A DNA stretch of 64,000 bases from Bacillota bacterium. GTDB lineage: Bacteria > Bacillota > Clostridia > Acetivibrionales > DSM-1351. This document shows positions 43,351 to 52,203 of the stretch, piece after piece. Both the position numbers and the translations under genes were made by a program. Position 1 is the first letter of the stretch; each line of letters opens with the position of its first letter. The DNA is taken from the NCBI GenBank assembly GCA_023433945.1, contig JAEYTP010000079.1, forward strand, positions 29,982-93,981, in the 5' to 3' direction. The notes beneath the pieces were generated by a model. It was not told the origin of the DNA and searched no databases. It worked only from the letters and a program-made list of their open reading frames with translations.

Positions 43351-44769
43351 TCACTTCCCCTTTGCCTTTCCGGCACCAATTACAGGTAGTCTTACAATGG
43401 CTCTGGTACCCTCATTTATTTCACTTTCAAGCTCTAGGCTTCCCCCATGCAGCTTAACTATTTCATCACAAATCGAAAGACCCAGCCCTGTCTGAGACTT
43501 ACTGCTTTTTCCCTTATAAAACCTCTCCTTAACCCTTGGCAACTCCTCTTTTGCTATTCCCAAACCAGTATCAGAAACAGTTATTACAAGAGTATTTTTT
43601 TGCTCAACTGCCATAAGCTCTACCCTGCCACCATGTGGTGTAAACTTGAATGCATTTGCTAGCAAATTGATAATAACCTGCTTAATTTTGTCCCTGTCTA
43701 CTACAACATGTGGTAGATTGTCATGTGTAACCACGAACTCTATGTTTTCATTATCAGCTTTGGTACTCATATGTTTTGCAACATAGTCAATCAATTCTCC
43801 CACATCCGTGAGCTCCCTTTTTAGCTCAACCTTGCCCGAAGTAAATCTTGAGAAGTCAAGAAGCTCCTCAACCATCTGAGACAATCTGTCACTCTCTTTA
43901 ATTATTATAGAAAGTCCATCGTTAACAACTTCCTTATCATCCACATCGTCAGCTATGGTAGTTGCCCACCCCTTAATAGCAGTTAAGGGTGTCCTTAACT
44001 CATGTGATACCATTGAGATGAATTCATTCTTTATATCATCCCTTTTTTTGATTTCCTTTGCCATGTGATTCAAGGTGTCCGACAGCATTCCAACCTCATC
44101 ATTTCTTACTTTATTAACAGTAATGTCAAGATTACCCTTCGACATATGCTGTGCTGCATCTGTAACCTTTTTTACCGGATTAATTATACTATTAGCCACA
44201 AAGATACTGATAATGCCTGTGATTATCAATACCCCTACTCCTAAAGCTATAAAGACTGCTGATATACTCACTAAAGATTTGTCCAGCTCCTTGAGGGAGG
44301 TTATAAACCTTATCCCCCCTACAAGGTCATCGTTAGTAGTAAGTGGATAACTCACACTTAAAACATGCTCGTTTGAGCCTGAGGCTCGTCCAATCCAGAG
44401 ACCCTTTTCTCCATTCAAGGCTTGCTTAATATCTGTAGTAGACAATGGTTTTTCATGGCTTGCCCCTGAAGAGTCCATTAAAACGATACCTGAAGTATTG
44501 AAAATCTGAATCTGTGCATTTGTTTGTCTCCAGAACACATCTGTATTGTCTACTATATTTGCCTCCAGTGGAACATTAGAAAAATACCTATTATAAAAAT
44601 CAGCGGAAGTTCTTATTTGATTGGTTAGTAAATTGTCTACACTGCTATAAAAGTAAAAGCGAGTAAAATAGATTAGAAGTATTTCAAATATAAGGATAGC
44701 AATGAAAATAACTATCAAAAAACTCCAAACCATACGGGCTTTTATGCTTTTGGTACGCTCTTTTTTCAT
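43351..44769 (-). CDS. Membrane sensor histidine kinase
   Basis: 472 residues from the ATG at 44769 (AAAGGA 9 bases upstream; an upstream ATG would overlap the regulator gene). Membrane helices at about 12-35 and 165-188 flank a PhoR/ResE-like extracellular domain. HAMP is next, then HisKA (EFISMVSHELRTPLTAIKG) and HATPase (NLLANAFKFTPHGG, VSDTGLGIAKEE, TGLGLSICDEI). The stimulus is unknown. It starts 4 bases after the regulator and forms an operon with the deacetylase and lipoprotein. Confidence 0.93.
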   Translation of the reverse strand: MKKERTKSIKARMVWSFLIVIFIAILIFEILLIYFTRFYFYSSVDNLLTNQIRTSADFYNRYFSNVPLEANIVDNTDVFWRQTNAQIQIFNTSGIVLMDSSGASHEKPLSTTDIKQALNGEKGLWIGRASGSNEHVLSVSYPLTTNDDLVGGIRFITSLKELDKSLVSISAVFIALGVGVLIITGIISIFVANSIINPVKKVTDAAQHMSKGNLDITVNKVRNDEVGMLSDTLNHMAKEIKKRDDIKNEFISMVSHELRTPLTAIKGWATTIADDVDDKEVVNDGLSIIIKESDRLSQMVEELLDFSRFTSGKVELKRELTDVGELIDYVAKHMSTKADNENIEFVVTHDNLPHVVVDRDKIKQVIINLLANAFKFTPHGGRVELMAVEQKNTLVITVSDTGLGIAKEELPRVKERFYKGKSSKSQTGLGLSICDEIVKLHGGSLELESEINEGTRAIVRLPVIGAGKAKGK

Positions 44770-44773
44770 ATGG

Positions 44774-45484
44774 CTATTCCTTTCTCCATCTGTAGCCTGT
44801 ACCCCAAACCGTTTCAATATGTAAAGCAGGAGAGTTCTTGCTCTCAATCTTGCTTCTGAGCCTTCTTATATTAACATCAACTATCTTTGTATCTCCAAAA
44901 TAATCATAACCCCATACTTTATCCATTAGCTCATCACGGGTAAAGGCTTTATCCTGATTTTCTAAAAAAATCTTAAGAAGTAGGTATTCCTTAGGCGTAA
45001 GAAATATTTCTTCCCCTCCTTTTGTAAGCTTTTGAGAATAAACATCCAGGATAAAATCTCCGCTTGTAAGCATAGATAAAGGGCTATGATTAATGTTCTG
45101 GCCTTTTAATCTACGCAAAATAGATTTTACTCGTAGAACCAGTTCAACATTATTAAACGGTTTGAGCACATAATCATCAGCTCCATTTTCAAATCCCTTT
45201 ATTTTATCGATATCCTGGCTCTTTGCAGTAAGCATTATAATTCCGATATCGCTATACATTTCCCTCAACTGTTTTAAAACATCAAATCCGTCAATGCCCG
45301 GTAACATTACATCCAATAATACAATATCTGGCCTGCTTAAACGAGCTTTGGCCAGCCCTTCTTCACCAGAGCCAGCCTCATCAACAATAAAATTATTTTT
45401 TTTAAAATTTATTCTCAAAAAACCTCGGATATTTTCCTCATCTTCGATAATAAGTATATGCCCATTCTCTATATGAGTGTCCAT
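44774..45484 (-). CDS. OmpR/PhoB-type response regulator
   Basis: 236 residues. Receiver (1-120) with acidic pocket Glu14/Asp15, phospho-Asp58 (VLLDVMLPGIDG) and Lys in YVLKPFNN; winged-helix DNA-binding domain (130-234) with LTPKEYLLLKIFLENQD and the C-terminal VWGTGYRW. GGGGG precedes the ATG. It pairs with the adjacent kinase. Target genes are likely to include its own operon, encoding cell-envelope proteins. Confidence 0.94.
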   Translation of the reverse strand: MDTHIENGHILIIEDEENIRGFLRINFKKNNFIVDEAGSGEEGLAKARLSRPDIVLLDVMLPGIDGFDVLKQLREMYSDIGIIMLTAKSQDIDKIKGFENGADDYVLKPFNNVELVLRVKSILRRLKGQNINHSPLSMLTSGDFILDVYSQKLTKGGEEIFLTPKEYLLLKIFLENQDKAFTRDELMDKVWGYDYFGDTKIVDVNIRRLRSKIESKNSPALHIETVWGTGYRWRKE

Positions 45485-45501
45485 ACAATATCCCCCATGC
45501 T

Positions 45502-46533
45502 CTACTTCTTTTTGTAAGCACTTCTATAACTTTTGCCGTCCTGCAACTTAATGTCCCTGTACTCGAATAGCTCCTCAATGGTTACCAACTGATACCCCTG
45601 TTTTGAGAGTTTTTCAATCACTATTTCAGCTGCCTCAGCCGTAGTTTGATGTATATCATGCATCAGGACAATATCCCCATCCTTTACCTTACTCATTACA
45701 TGATTAACTATCTTCTTGGTATTTCTAGTCTTCCAATCTTCTGTATCTATAGACCACATAATCATTGGCATATCAACCGACTTGCGCACAACATTGTTGA
45801 CACTCCCATAGGTTGGTCTCATTATGTCAGGAGTATAGCCTGTTATTTTTTTTATCAAGGCATCTGTTTTTTGCATCTGCGATTTTATTGCAGTAGCATT
45901 AAGCGTTGTAAGATCTTTATGGTTATAGGAATGATTACCTATCTGATTCCCCTGCGCTGCCATTTTCTTGATAATACTCTCATTCTTTGGAATCAAATTT
46001 CCAACTACAAAAAAGGTAGCTTTACTATTATGCTTTTCGAGGGCTTTGAGTATTCTGTCCGTGTACTTAGGGTGAGGCCCATCATCAAAGGTTAGTGCAA
46101 CCATTGGTTTGGTGGGATCTACTTTTCTATCTGGGAATGCTTGAACATTCCCATTAGCTTGTCCAATATTTTTATCTTGGCCTTGAACCTCGTTCAGATT
46201 TTGTTCAGTACTCAAATTTTGCACATTATTGGATTGCTCACTACTCATGTTTTCCACAAAATTTACAGGTGGGTTACCACTCGTGTCTTCCAATGTATTT
46301 AAAATTTCTTCATTGTTCTTGTTTTGTGAGCTTTCTACTTGTTGATCCTGGCCTGAATATTCAACACCATTTTTATCTATAGCTGAGGTATTCTCATTTT
46401 GCTCAGCAACCAAAGTAGCTGTATTTAAGCTCGGGGTGTTTACTTTTTCTACTCCAAGAAAATTATACCCTGCAATGGCTGCTGCACTCAATATAAATAC
46501 CACTAAAACCACAAATATTTTTTTCAAAACCAT
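45502..46533 (-). CDS. Exported polysaccharide deacetylase (NodB domain)
   Basis: 343 residues. N-terminal membrane anchor (about 5-24), then an Asn/Gln/Ser-rich linker to about 140, then the NodB domain: VALTFDDGPHPKYTDRI (metal and catalytic Asp), NHSYNHKDL (two His ligands), MRPTYGS, MWSIDTEDW and VLMHDIHQTT. It removes N-acetyl groups from peptidoglycan or another surface glycan. GGGG precedes the ATG. It is first in the four-gene unit with the two-component system and lipoprotein. Confidence 0.92.
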   Translation of the reverse strand: MVLKKIFVVLVVFILSAAAIAGYNFLGVEKVNTPSLNTATLVAEQNENTSAIDKNGVEYSGQDQQVESSQNKNNEEILNTLEDTSGNPPVNFVENMSSEQSNNVQNLSTEQNLNEVQGQDKNIGQANGNVQAFPDRKVDPTKPMVALTFDDGPHPKYTDRILKALEKHNSKATFFVVGNLIPKNESIIKKMAAQGNQIGNHSYNHKDLTTLNATAIKSQMQKTDALIKKITGYTPDIMRPTYGSVNNVVRKSVDMPMIMWSIDTEDWKTRNTKKIVNHVMSKVKDGDIVLMHDIHQTTAEAAEIVIEKLSKQGYQLVTIEELFEYRDIKLQDGKSYRSAYKKK

Positions 46534-46635
46534 TTGTCCCCTTTTCTGATAAACTGATTAATCTCATTTTACAGAAAAAAGCAAGACAAAAAGTAACAAA
46601 ACAGGAAACAAAACATTACAATAGTATTACAATTA

Positions 46636-47451
46636 TTATTTATCGACAATATCACCATTGGATGCAATGGTTACAATATTCCAAGGAATCATTTTTCCAC
46701 AATTTCTTAATGCGTTTACTGCGGCATTTGCGAGTCCTCCGCAACATGGCACTTCCATTCTAGCAACAGTTACACTCTTAATATTATTTAGTGTGAGTAT
46801 TGATGTGAGCTTGTCAGTATAGTCCCCTTCGTCAAGCTTAGGACAGCCTATAATTGTAATCTTGTTTTTCATAAATTCATTATGAAAGTTAGCATATGCA
46901 TAAGCGGTGCAATCGGCCGCTATCAACAAATGGGCACCCTCAAAAAAAGATGCCGTAGGTGCAACAAGCTTTATTTGAACAGGCCACTGCCTTAACTGAG
47001 ATACTGGGGCATGCACTTTTTCATGAGCAGAGGCTTCGAATCTTTCAGTGCTGTTAGCTGGTTGTAATGTCCTCATCCTGGATCCAGGGCAGCCACCTTC
47101 TGCTCTTGCTGGCACTGACTTGCCATGCTCAGCTGAAACAGTCTGGCTTGATCCGGGGCAACAGCCCCCTGCGCTTGCTGGCACTGACTTACTGTGCTCG
47201 GCTGAGTTTTCCTTTTTGGCCATATTCTGCTTCACAGCCTCTTCATCATAAGCAAGCGCCTCCCGTTGCTCGAATGTGATAGCATTGGTTGGACATGCAG
47301 GCAAGCAATCCCCTAACCCGTCACAGTAGTCATCCCTCAATAGCTTTGCCTTACCATTTTCCATACCGATTGCACCCTCATGGCAAGCGGAAACGCATAG
47401 CCCGCATCCATTACATTTATCCTGATTAATTTTTATTATTTTTCTAATCAT
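46636..47451 (-). CDS. 4Fe-4S protein with duplicated Cys-Pro-Gly linker
   Basis: 271 residues. Two ferredoxin clusters are at residues 10-60 (CNGCGLCVSACHEGA and CDGLGDCLPACPTNA). A linker contains two copies of a 21-residue element (A-E-H-[SG]-K-S-V-P-A and GGCCPGS/GGCPGS). The C-terminal domain has LLIAADCTAYAYANFHN, IIGCPKLDEGDY and RMEVPCCGGLANA. Relatives that I recall occur beside hybrid-cluster protein and Crp/Fnr genes in clostridia. GAGGGG precedes the ATG. A perfect palindrome 90 bases upstream is a candidate regulator site. Electron-transfer partner unknown. Confidence 0.85.
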   Translation of the reverse strand: MIRKIIKINQDKCNGCGLCVSACHEGAIGMENGKAKLLRDDYCDGLGDCLPACPTNAITFEQREALAYDEEAVKQNMAKKENSAEHSKSVPASAGGCCPGSSQTVSAEHGKSVPARAEGGCPGSRMRTLQPANSTERFEASAHEKVHAPVSQLRQWPVQIKLVAPTASFFEGAHLLIAADCTAYAYANFHNEFMKNKITIIGCPKLDEGDYTDKLTSILTLNNIKSVTVARMEVPCCGGLANAAVNALRNCGKMIPWNIVTIASNGDIVDK

Positions 47452-47540
47452 AATCTTACCCCTCTTTTCTCAACAACTTTTTAGTTTTGATTATTTTTAA
47501 ACCGCTTTATGAGAATAGTATACAGTGTATGCGATATCAT

Positions 47541-47562
47541 ATCTGTTGCAAATGCAACAGAT
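47541..47562. promoter_or_regulatory. Perfect palindrome between the ferredoxin and lipase genes
   Basis: ATCTGTTGCA-AA-TGCAACAGAT, 10-bp arms with no mismatch, in the 201-base divergent promoter region. Size and symmetry suit a dimeric Crp/Fnr-type regulator; the identity of the regulator is inference. Confidence 0.55.
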
Positions 47563-47652
47563 GCAAAAATAAATTAAATATGAATTGATAGCTTTAGCAT
47601 TCTGCTAAAATGTGGTAAAATAGTATATAAATAAATAACAGGGGATTTAATA

Positions 47653-48738
47653 ATGAAATATCGTATTTTAAAGCCGTTAACTGCAATTTTATTATTTATT
47701 TGCTTTTTTAGCTTATCTTTATTGCTTATACATGCAGTCCAACAAGCAAAGACATCTTCCGAGAATCCTGTTATCGTTGTTCCCGGCTTTTTAGGCAGTG
47801 CCATGAAAAGTGATTCAAAAACTATTTCGCTGCCCGTTCTATCAGTAAAAAAACCTACCCCACAAAACGATCTGGTTATGTATGATACCGATTTTGGGCC
47901 AACTGGTCTCAATTCACTAGTGAACGATTTGAATAAACAAGGAATTAAGGCTTATGCGTGTCCCTATGATTGGAGATTAACCATAGAGGAAATTGCGAAC
48001 CAGTATTTAAAGCCAAAAATTGAGCAAGTAATTAAAGAAACGGGCAAAAAGAAGGTTATAATTGTTGCTCACAGTATGGGTGGGCTTGTTAGTAGATATT
48101 ATATACAGAATATAGAAGCACAAAAAGTGTACGCCTTATATATGCTTGGTACCCCAAATGAGGGAGCTCCAAATATTTACCCGGTATCTGAGCTCGGCCT
48201 AGAATCTTCAGATGACTATATTAATGGGGTTTTTAATTTGTTTACGCTTAGTCTGAGTAGAGATATATATTCTTTTATGTCTCCGGAACAGAGAGTGACT
48301 TATCTTCAAAAACATCTACCTGCTTTGAAGCAGATGAATTCGACAAATCTAAAACTAATAAAGAATACTTCAACCAATGAACATTATAACCCTGTAAATA
48401 ATGCGTTTTTGGTCGCACTCAACAATAAAAAGTATGCTTCCTACTATAAACCCATTAGCGCACCTAAACAAAAGAAAGGTGTTTATACAGCAGTATTTTG
48501 TTCTAACTCAATAAAGAGCACAATCTCCGGCTATACAACTAGTAACATTACTCCATCACAGATTGATGCCGTTATGGGCAAAGGTGATGATACTGTGCCG
48601 GTAGAAAGTGCTGCAGGAAGCAATATATTCCCAAAAAGTTGGACTAAATATGAAGGAGATTATGGTCCTCATGTTTCGCTTGCAAAAAATAAAGCATTGG
48701 TTAAAGAGTTACTAATTCTTATACGTAAGAGTTATTAA
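47653..48738 (+). CDS. Secreted alpha/beta hydrolase (lipase/LCAT-like)
   Basis: 361 residues. N-terminal hydrophobic signal/anchor (about 8-30), then the alpha/beta-hydrolase pattern: VIVVPGFLGSAM (oxyanion region), YDWRLTIEEIANQYLKP, and nucleophile elbow VIIVAHSMGGLVSRYY (G-x-S-x-G form A-H-S-M-G). The candidate acid Asp is in GKGDDTVPVESA and the catalytic His is in GPHVSLAKNK. This is the LCAT/lipase_2-like class acting on lipids or esters outside the cell. There is a divergent neighbour upstream and a diguanylate cyclase gene 73 bases downstream. Confidence 0.88.
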   Translation: MKYRILKPLTAILLFICFFSLSLLLIHAVQQAKTSSENPVIVVPGFLGSAMKSDSKTISLPVLSVKKPTPQNDLVMYDTDFGPTGLNSLVNDLNKQGIKAYACPYDWRLTIEEIANQYLKPKIEQVIKETGKKKVIIVAHSMGGLVSRYYIQNIEAQKVYALYMLGTPNEGAPNIYPVSELGLESSDDYINGVFNLFTLSLSRDIYSFMSPEQRVTYLQKHLPALKQMNSTNLKLIKNTSTNEHYNPVNNAFLVALNNKKYASYYKPISAPKQKKGVYTAVFCSNSIKSTISGYTTSNITPSQIDAVMGKGDDTVPVESAAGSNIFPKSWTKYEGDYGPHVSLAKNKALVKELLILIRKSY

Positions 48739-48811
48739 AACAATGTAATTGACTTTAAACTTTTCGTAATATATGATTAAAATGTAGATTTTTGGGAGGA
48801 TGTGGATAATC

Positions 48812-50869
48812 ATGGCCAACTTACTTGAAATTTCCTTTCAACTCATGACCAGCTTTATCCAGATTATTTATATCCTTTTAGTGTTTAAAAGTATATTTAA
48901 TAAAAAGGGCTTAATACGCGCTACCTGGAAAAGATCTTTTGCATATTGCTTTACATTATTGATTATTGAATTGTGGGCATTAAACTTTATACCATTCGGT
49001 ATACGTTCTGTCGCTACTTTGGTATGCTCTGTTATTTTACTAAGTTATTTTTGCAGGGTTAATGTATTTGTTTCTCTTACTACAAATCTATTGTCCGCTG
49101 CAATATTTATAGCCGTAGAATTATCTGTTACTGCTTTATATTACCTAAACAGCAATTCTTCATTTATACAAGTACTGCAATCCGAAAATACACCTAAGTA
49201 CGTTTATGTTCTTTGTCTAGCTTTAGAAGGACTTATTATTCTAATTATTCATAAAATAAACCTTAATTTTGAAAAAATTAAAATCTTTAATCATCAGGAA
49301 AGTGTGATATCATACTTTGCTCTTCAAATATGCATGTTCATCCTTGTTTCCCTCAGCATAAATAGTGCAATTAACGCTCAGCAAAGTCTTTTGAAGTACT
49401 ACATAATGTATTTTCTTGTGTGCATTATAATAACAGTAGTTGGATATTATGACCATATGGAAAAAGTCAGAGCAGAAGCAGAAAGCCTAAGCTATATTAA
49501 GAAAAACAGTATGCTTCAGCAAATGAAGCTTAAACTTGAGCAGGAAATCGAGTCTCGTAAAGAGTATGAAGCAAAAATACATCACCTCGCATACTATGAT
49601 TCTCTGACTCATCTCCCGAATAGAACATATATGCTTGAAATCTTAGAATCACATATAAAAAAGTGCAGAGGCACTAACCAAATTTCTGTGTTGTTCTTAA
49701 TAGACATAGACAATTTTAAAAGTATTAATGATTATGCAGGACATTACTTAGGCGACTCATTTTTAAGACAAGCAGCACAGAACCTATGTGAGCTTGTAAA
49801 AGATAAGTATATAGTTGGTCGTCATGGTGGCGACGAATTTATGATTATTAATTGTAAACCGATAACCATAGACGAAGCTAAAAGTACTGCTCAGCAAATC
49901 ATTGAGCTTTTTAGACGAACCTGGTCTGTATGTGGTACAGAGCTTTTTGCTACAGCTAGTTTAGGGGCAGTTATTCTTCCTACCGATGCGAACTCGATGC
50001 AAATGTCTTTGAAGAATGTGGATATGGCTCTCTACTATGCGAAAGGCAGTAGTAAAAATACGTATTCTTTCTATGAAGCTTCAATGTATAAAAAGGTATT
50101 AGAAGAAACTAGTATTGAAAACAGCTTGCGCGTTGCCATTAACAGTAAGGAATTGATGGTCTTTTATCAACCACAGGTTCATGTAAAAACAGGTGAAGTG
50201 GTCGGTTTTGAGGCTTTGTCAAGGTGGATTGACCGCAATGGAAAGTTTATCCCACCAAATGTATTCATACCTATTGCTGAAAAAACAGGATTAATAGTAC
50301 CACTAGGCAAGCATGTGTTAAGGACTGCCTGTATGCAGAACAAAATATGGCAGTTGCAAGGTTTTGGCTTTTTTAAAGTAAGCGTTAATGTTTCAATGGT
50401 GGAACTTAAACAGGGCGATTTTGTTGAAACGGTAAGAGATATTTTAGACGAAACAGGCCTAGATGCAAAATACCTAGATATTGAAATAACGGAAAGCGTT
50501 ATCATGCAAGATTATCAGAATAATGTCTCTACACTTAAAAGACTCAGAGACCTTGGCGTCAGCATTTCTCTGGATGATTTTGGTACAGGATACTCGTCAC
50601 TAAGCTATTTGAGCAAGCTCCCTATAAATACTGTTAAAATTGATAAGTCCTTTATTGACGGAATTCTTGAAAACAGCAGAAGAAAACTCATCGTTGATGC
50701 CATCATAGATTTGTCAAACAAGCTAGGGCTTACAACAACTGCTGAAGGGGTAGAAAATAAGGAGCAGATGGACTACCTGCTCCAGTTAAACTGTGATTAT
50801 ATTCAAGGCTACTACTTCAGTAAACCTATTGACTATCAGTCTGCAGAGAAATTCCTAGTACGTACATAA
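48812..50869 (+). CDS. Membrane GGDEF-EAL cyclic-di-GMP protein
   Basis: 685 residues from the ATG at 48812; GGGAGG lies 12 bases upstream, whereas an ATG at 48800 directly touches it. Seven or so membrane helices (about 5-220) form the sensor. A short coiled coil is followed by GGDEF (LTHLPNRTYM, DIDNFKSIND, intact HGGDEF) and EAL (FEALSRW, NVSMVELKQ, DIEITESV, LDDFGTGYSSL, KIDKSFID, TAEGVE). Both active sites look intact, so cyclase and phosphodiesterase activities are each possible. A terminator follows. Confidence 0.93.
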   Translation: MANLLEISFQLMTSFIQIIYILLVFKSIFNKKGLIRATWKRSFAYCFTLLIIELWALNFIPFGIRSVATLVCSVILLSYFCRVNVFVSLTTNLLSAAIFIAVELSVTALYYLNSNSSFIQVLQSENTPKYVYVLCLALEGLIILIIHKINLNFEKIKIFNHQESVISYFALQICMFILVSLSINSAINAQQSLLKYYIMYFLVCIIITVVGYYDHMEKVRAEAESLSYIKKNSMLQQMKLKLEQEIESRKEYEAKIHHLAYYDSLTHLPNRTYMLEILESHIKKCRGTNQISVLFLIDIDNFKSINDYAGHYLGDSFLRQAAQNLCELVKDKYIVGRHGGDEFMIINCKPITIDEAKSTAQQIIELFRRTWSVCGTELFATASLGAVILPTDANSMQMSLKNVDMALYYAKGSSKNTYSFYEASMYKKVLEETSIENSLRVAINSKELMVFYQPQVHVKTGEVVGFEALSRWIDRNGKFIPPNVFIPIAEKTGLIVPLGKHVLRTACMQNKIWQLQGFGFFKVSVNVSMVELKQGDFVETVRDILDETGLDAKYLDIEITESVIMQDYQNNVSTLKRLRDLGVSISLDDFGTGYSSLSYLSKLPINTVKIDKSFIDGILENSRRKLIVDAIIDLSNKLGLTTTAEGVENKEQMDYLLQLNCDYIQGYYFSKPIDYQSAEKFLVRT

Positions 50870-50896
50870 AGCATCCACATTAAAATATACTTCTTT

Positions 50897-50933
50897 TGGC
50901 ATGCCGAACAAAAGCATGCCATTGTTTATTTAT
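50897..50933 (+). terminator. Rho-independent terminator
   Basis: TGGCATGC (50897-50904) and GCATGCCA (50914-50921) with a 9-base loop, then TTGTTTATTTAT. It separates the GGDEF-EAL gene from the convergent aldo/keto reductase. Confidence 0.8.
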
Positions 50934-50956
50934 AATAGATTATTCTGTCAAAGTAT

Positions 50957-51874
50957 TTATGGTAGTTTGTTCCCTGCAGCAAGGTAAAGTTCATACCATT
51001 CTGTTCTGCTCATATCAACCTGTGAAGCCTTGCAGATTGACTTTAATCTATCAGCATTGGTAGTTCCCAATATCGGCTGGATTTTAGCAGGATGCCTTAG
51101 TATCCAGGCTATAGCTATTGCTACATCACTTACATTATATTTTTCTGAAAGCTCATTAATTTTGTTATTTAATTCAGTGTACTTTTCACTTCCAAGAAAG
51201 ACTCCCTCAAAAAATCCATATTGAAACGGTGACCATGCCTGTATAGTAATGTCCTTGAGCCTACAATATTCAAGAATACTGCCATCCCTGTCAATAGAGG
51301 TCTCAAACTTTGTGTTCACATTAAATCCTGAATCAATCATGCCAGTATTGGTAAGGCTTAGTTGAAGCTGATTAATAATGATTTTATGCTTCAAGTATTT
51401 ATTGAGAAGCTCTATCTGCATAGGGTTAAAATTACTAACACCAAAGTACCTTACCTTTCCCGATCTATGCAACTGGTCAAATGCTACTGCAACCTCTTCG
51501 GGTTCCATAAGTGTATCAGGGCGGTGAAGTGCCAGTATATCCAGATATTCTGTATTAAGTCTCTTCAAAATACCATCAACTGAACTCAGTATGTGTTCTT
51601 TCGAAAAGTCATATTGATTTTTTCTGATACCACATTTTGATTGAATTATGAGTCTGTCTCTCTTACTAGAGGACATGCCAACAGCCTTTGAGAAAACCTC
51701 TTCTGATTTTCCCCCTCCATATATATCTGCATGATCAAAAAAATCAATCCCCTCATCAATTGCTGTATTAATGAGTCTTTCAGCTTCCTTAGAATCCAAA
51801 GAATTAATTCTCATGCAACCTAAGGATATCTCAGAGGCACTTAACTGCCCGTGACCTAACTTTAATCTCCTCAT
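50957..51874 (-). CDS. Aldo/keto reductase
   Basis: 305 residues from the ATG at 51874 (a GTG at 51883 is an alternative; both have only moderate binding sites). TIM-barrel NADPH-dependent oxidoreductase. The catalytic tetrad is visible as Asp/Tyr in FDHADIYGGGKSEE, Lys in IQSKCGIR and His in ILALHRPD. Cofactor-binding C-terminal stretches are WSPFQYGFF and ILGTTNADRLKSI. It resembles E. coli YdhF-type enzymes. The substrate is unknown and the gene stands alone. Confidence 0.9.
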   Translation of the reverse strand: MRRLKLGHGQLSASEISLGCMRINSLDSKEAERLINTAIDEGIDFFDHADIYGGGKSEEVFSKAVGMSSSKRDRLIIQSKCGIRKNQYDFSKEHILSSVDGILKRLNTEYLDILALHRPDTLMEPEEVAVAFDQLHRSGKVRYFGVSNFNPMQIELLNKYLKHKIIINQLQLSLTNTGMIDSGFNVNTKFETSIDRDGSILEYCRLKDITIQAWSPFQYGFFEGVFLGSEKYTELNNKINELSEKYNVSDVAIAIAWILRHPAKIQPILGTTNADRLKSICKASQVDMSRTEWYELYLAAGNKLP

Positions 51875-51883
51875 ACTACTCAC

Positions 51884-52203
51884 CCACTCTTCTATATTTT
51901 ATAAAAAAATTTAAGGCAATTTTATAGTATCATATATTTTTGCAATAAACTATATTGCAAAAACCTGATTTAAAACTTGTCTGCAAGCTTAAAGATATTC
52001 TAGACATAAAAAAACCATAGAACATTTTACTGTCCCATAGGTATACTATCCTGCTACCAATGAAGTCCCGACCAAAAATCTTTCGAAAAGATGGTCAGAC
52101 TTTTACAAATTATAAACACCTAAAATATAACCTGCATTGTAGAACAGATTGGATAATTATTAATTATTTTTAAATAATTATACTTTCTTTATTACATTAA
52201 AAT
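51884..52203. other. 320-base gap between the aldo/keto reductase and HD-GYP genes
   Basis: AT-rich. It holds a perfect 11-bp hairpin TTTTTGCAATA/TATTGCAAAAA (51937-51963) about 65 bases upstream of the reductase start. A second inverted repeat lies near 52070-52096 (GACCA/TGGTC with inner ATCTTT/AAAGAT on the minus strand). Neither has a clear terminator T-run. No riboswitch core or ORF could be recognised. Confidence 0.5.

Noticed and set aside
47048..47279. Plus-strand open frames opposite the ferredoxin gene
   Set aside because: They arise from the GC-rich duplicated linker of the real minus-strand gene and have no binding site.
51884..52203. Cyclic-di-GMP riboswitch near the HD-GYP gene
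   Set aside because: Hairpins are present but the conserved GEMM core around ACGCAAAGC is absent.
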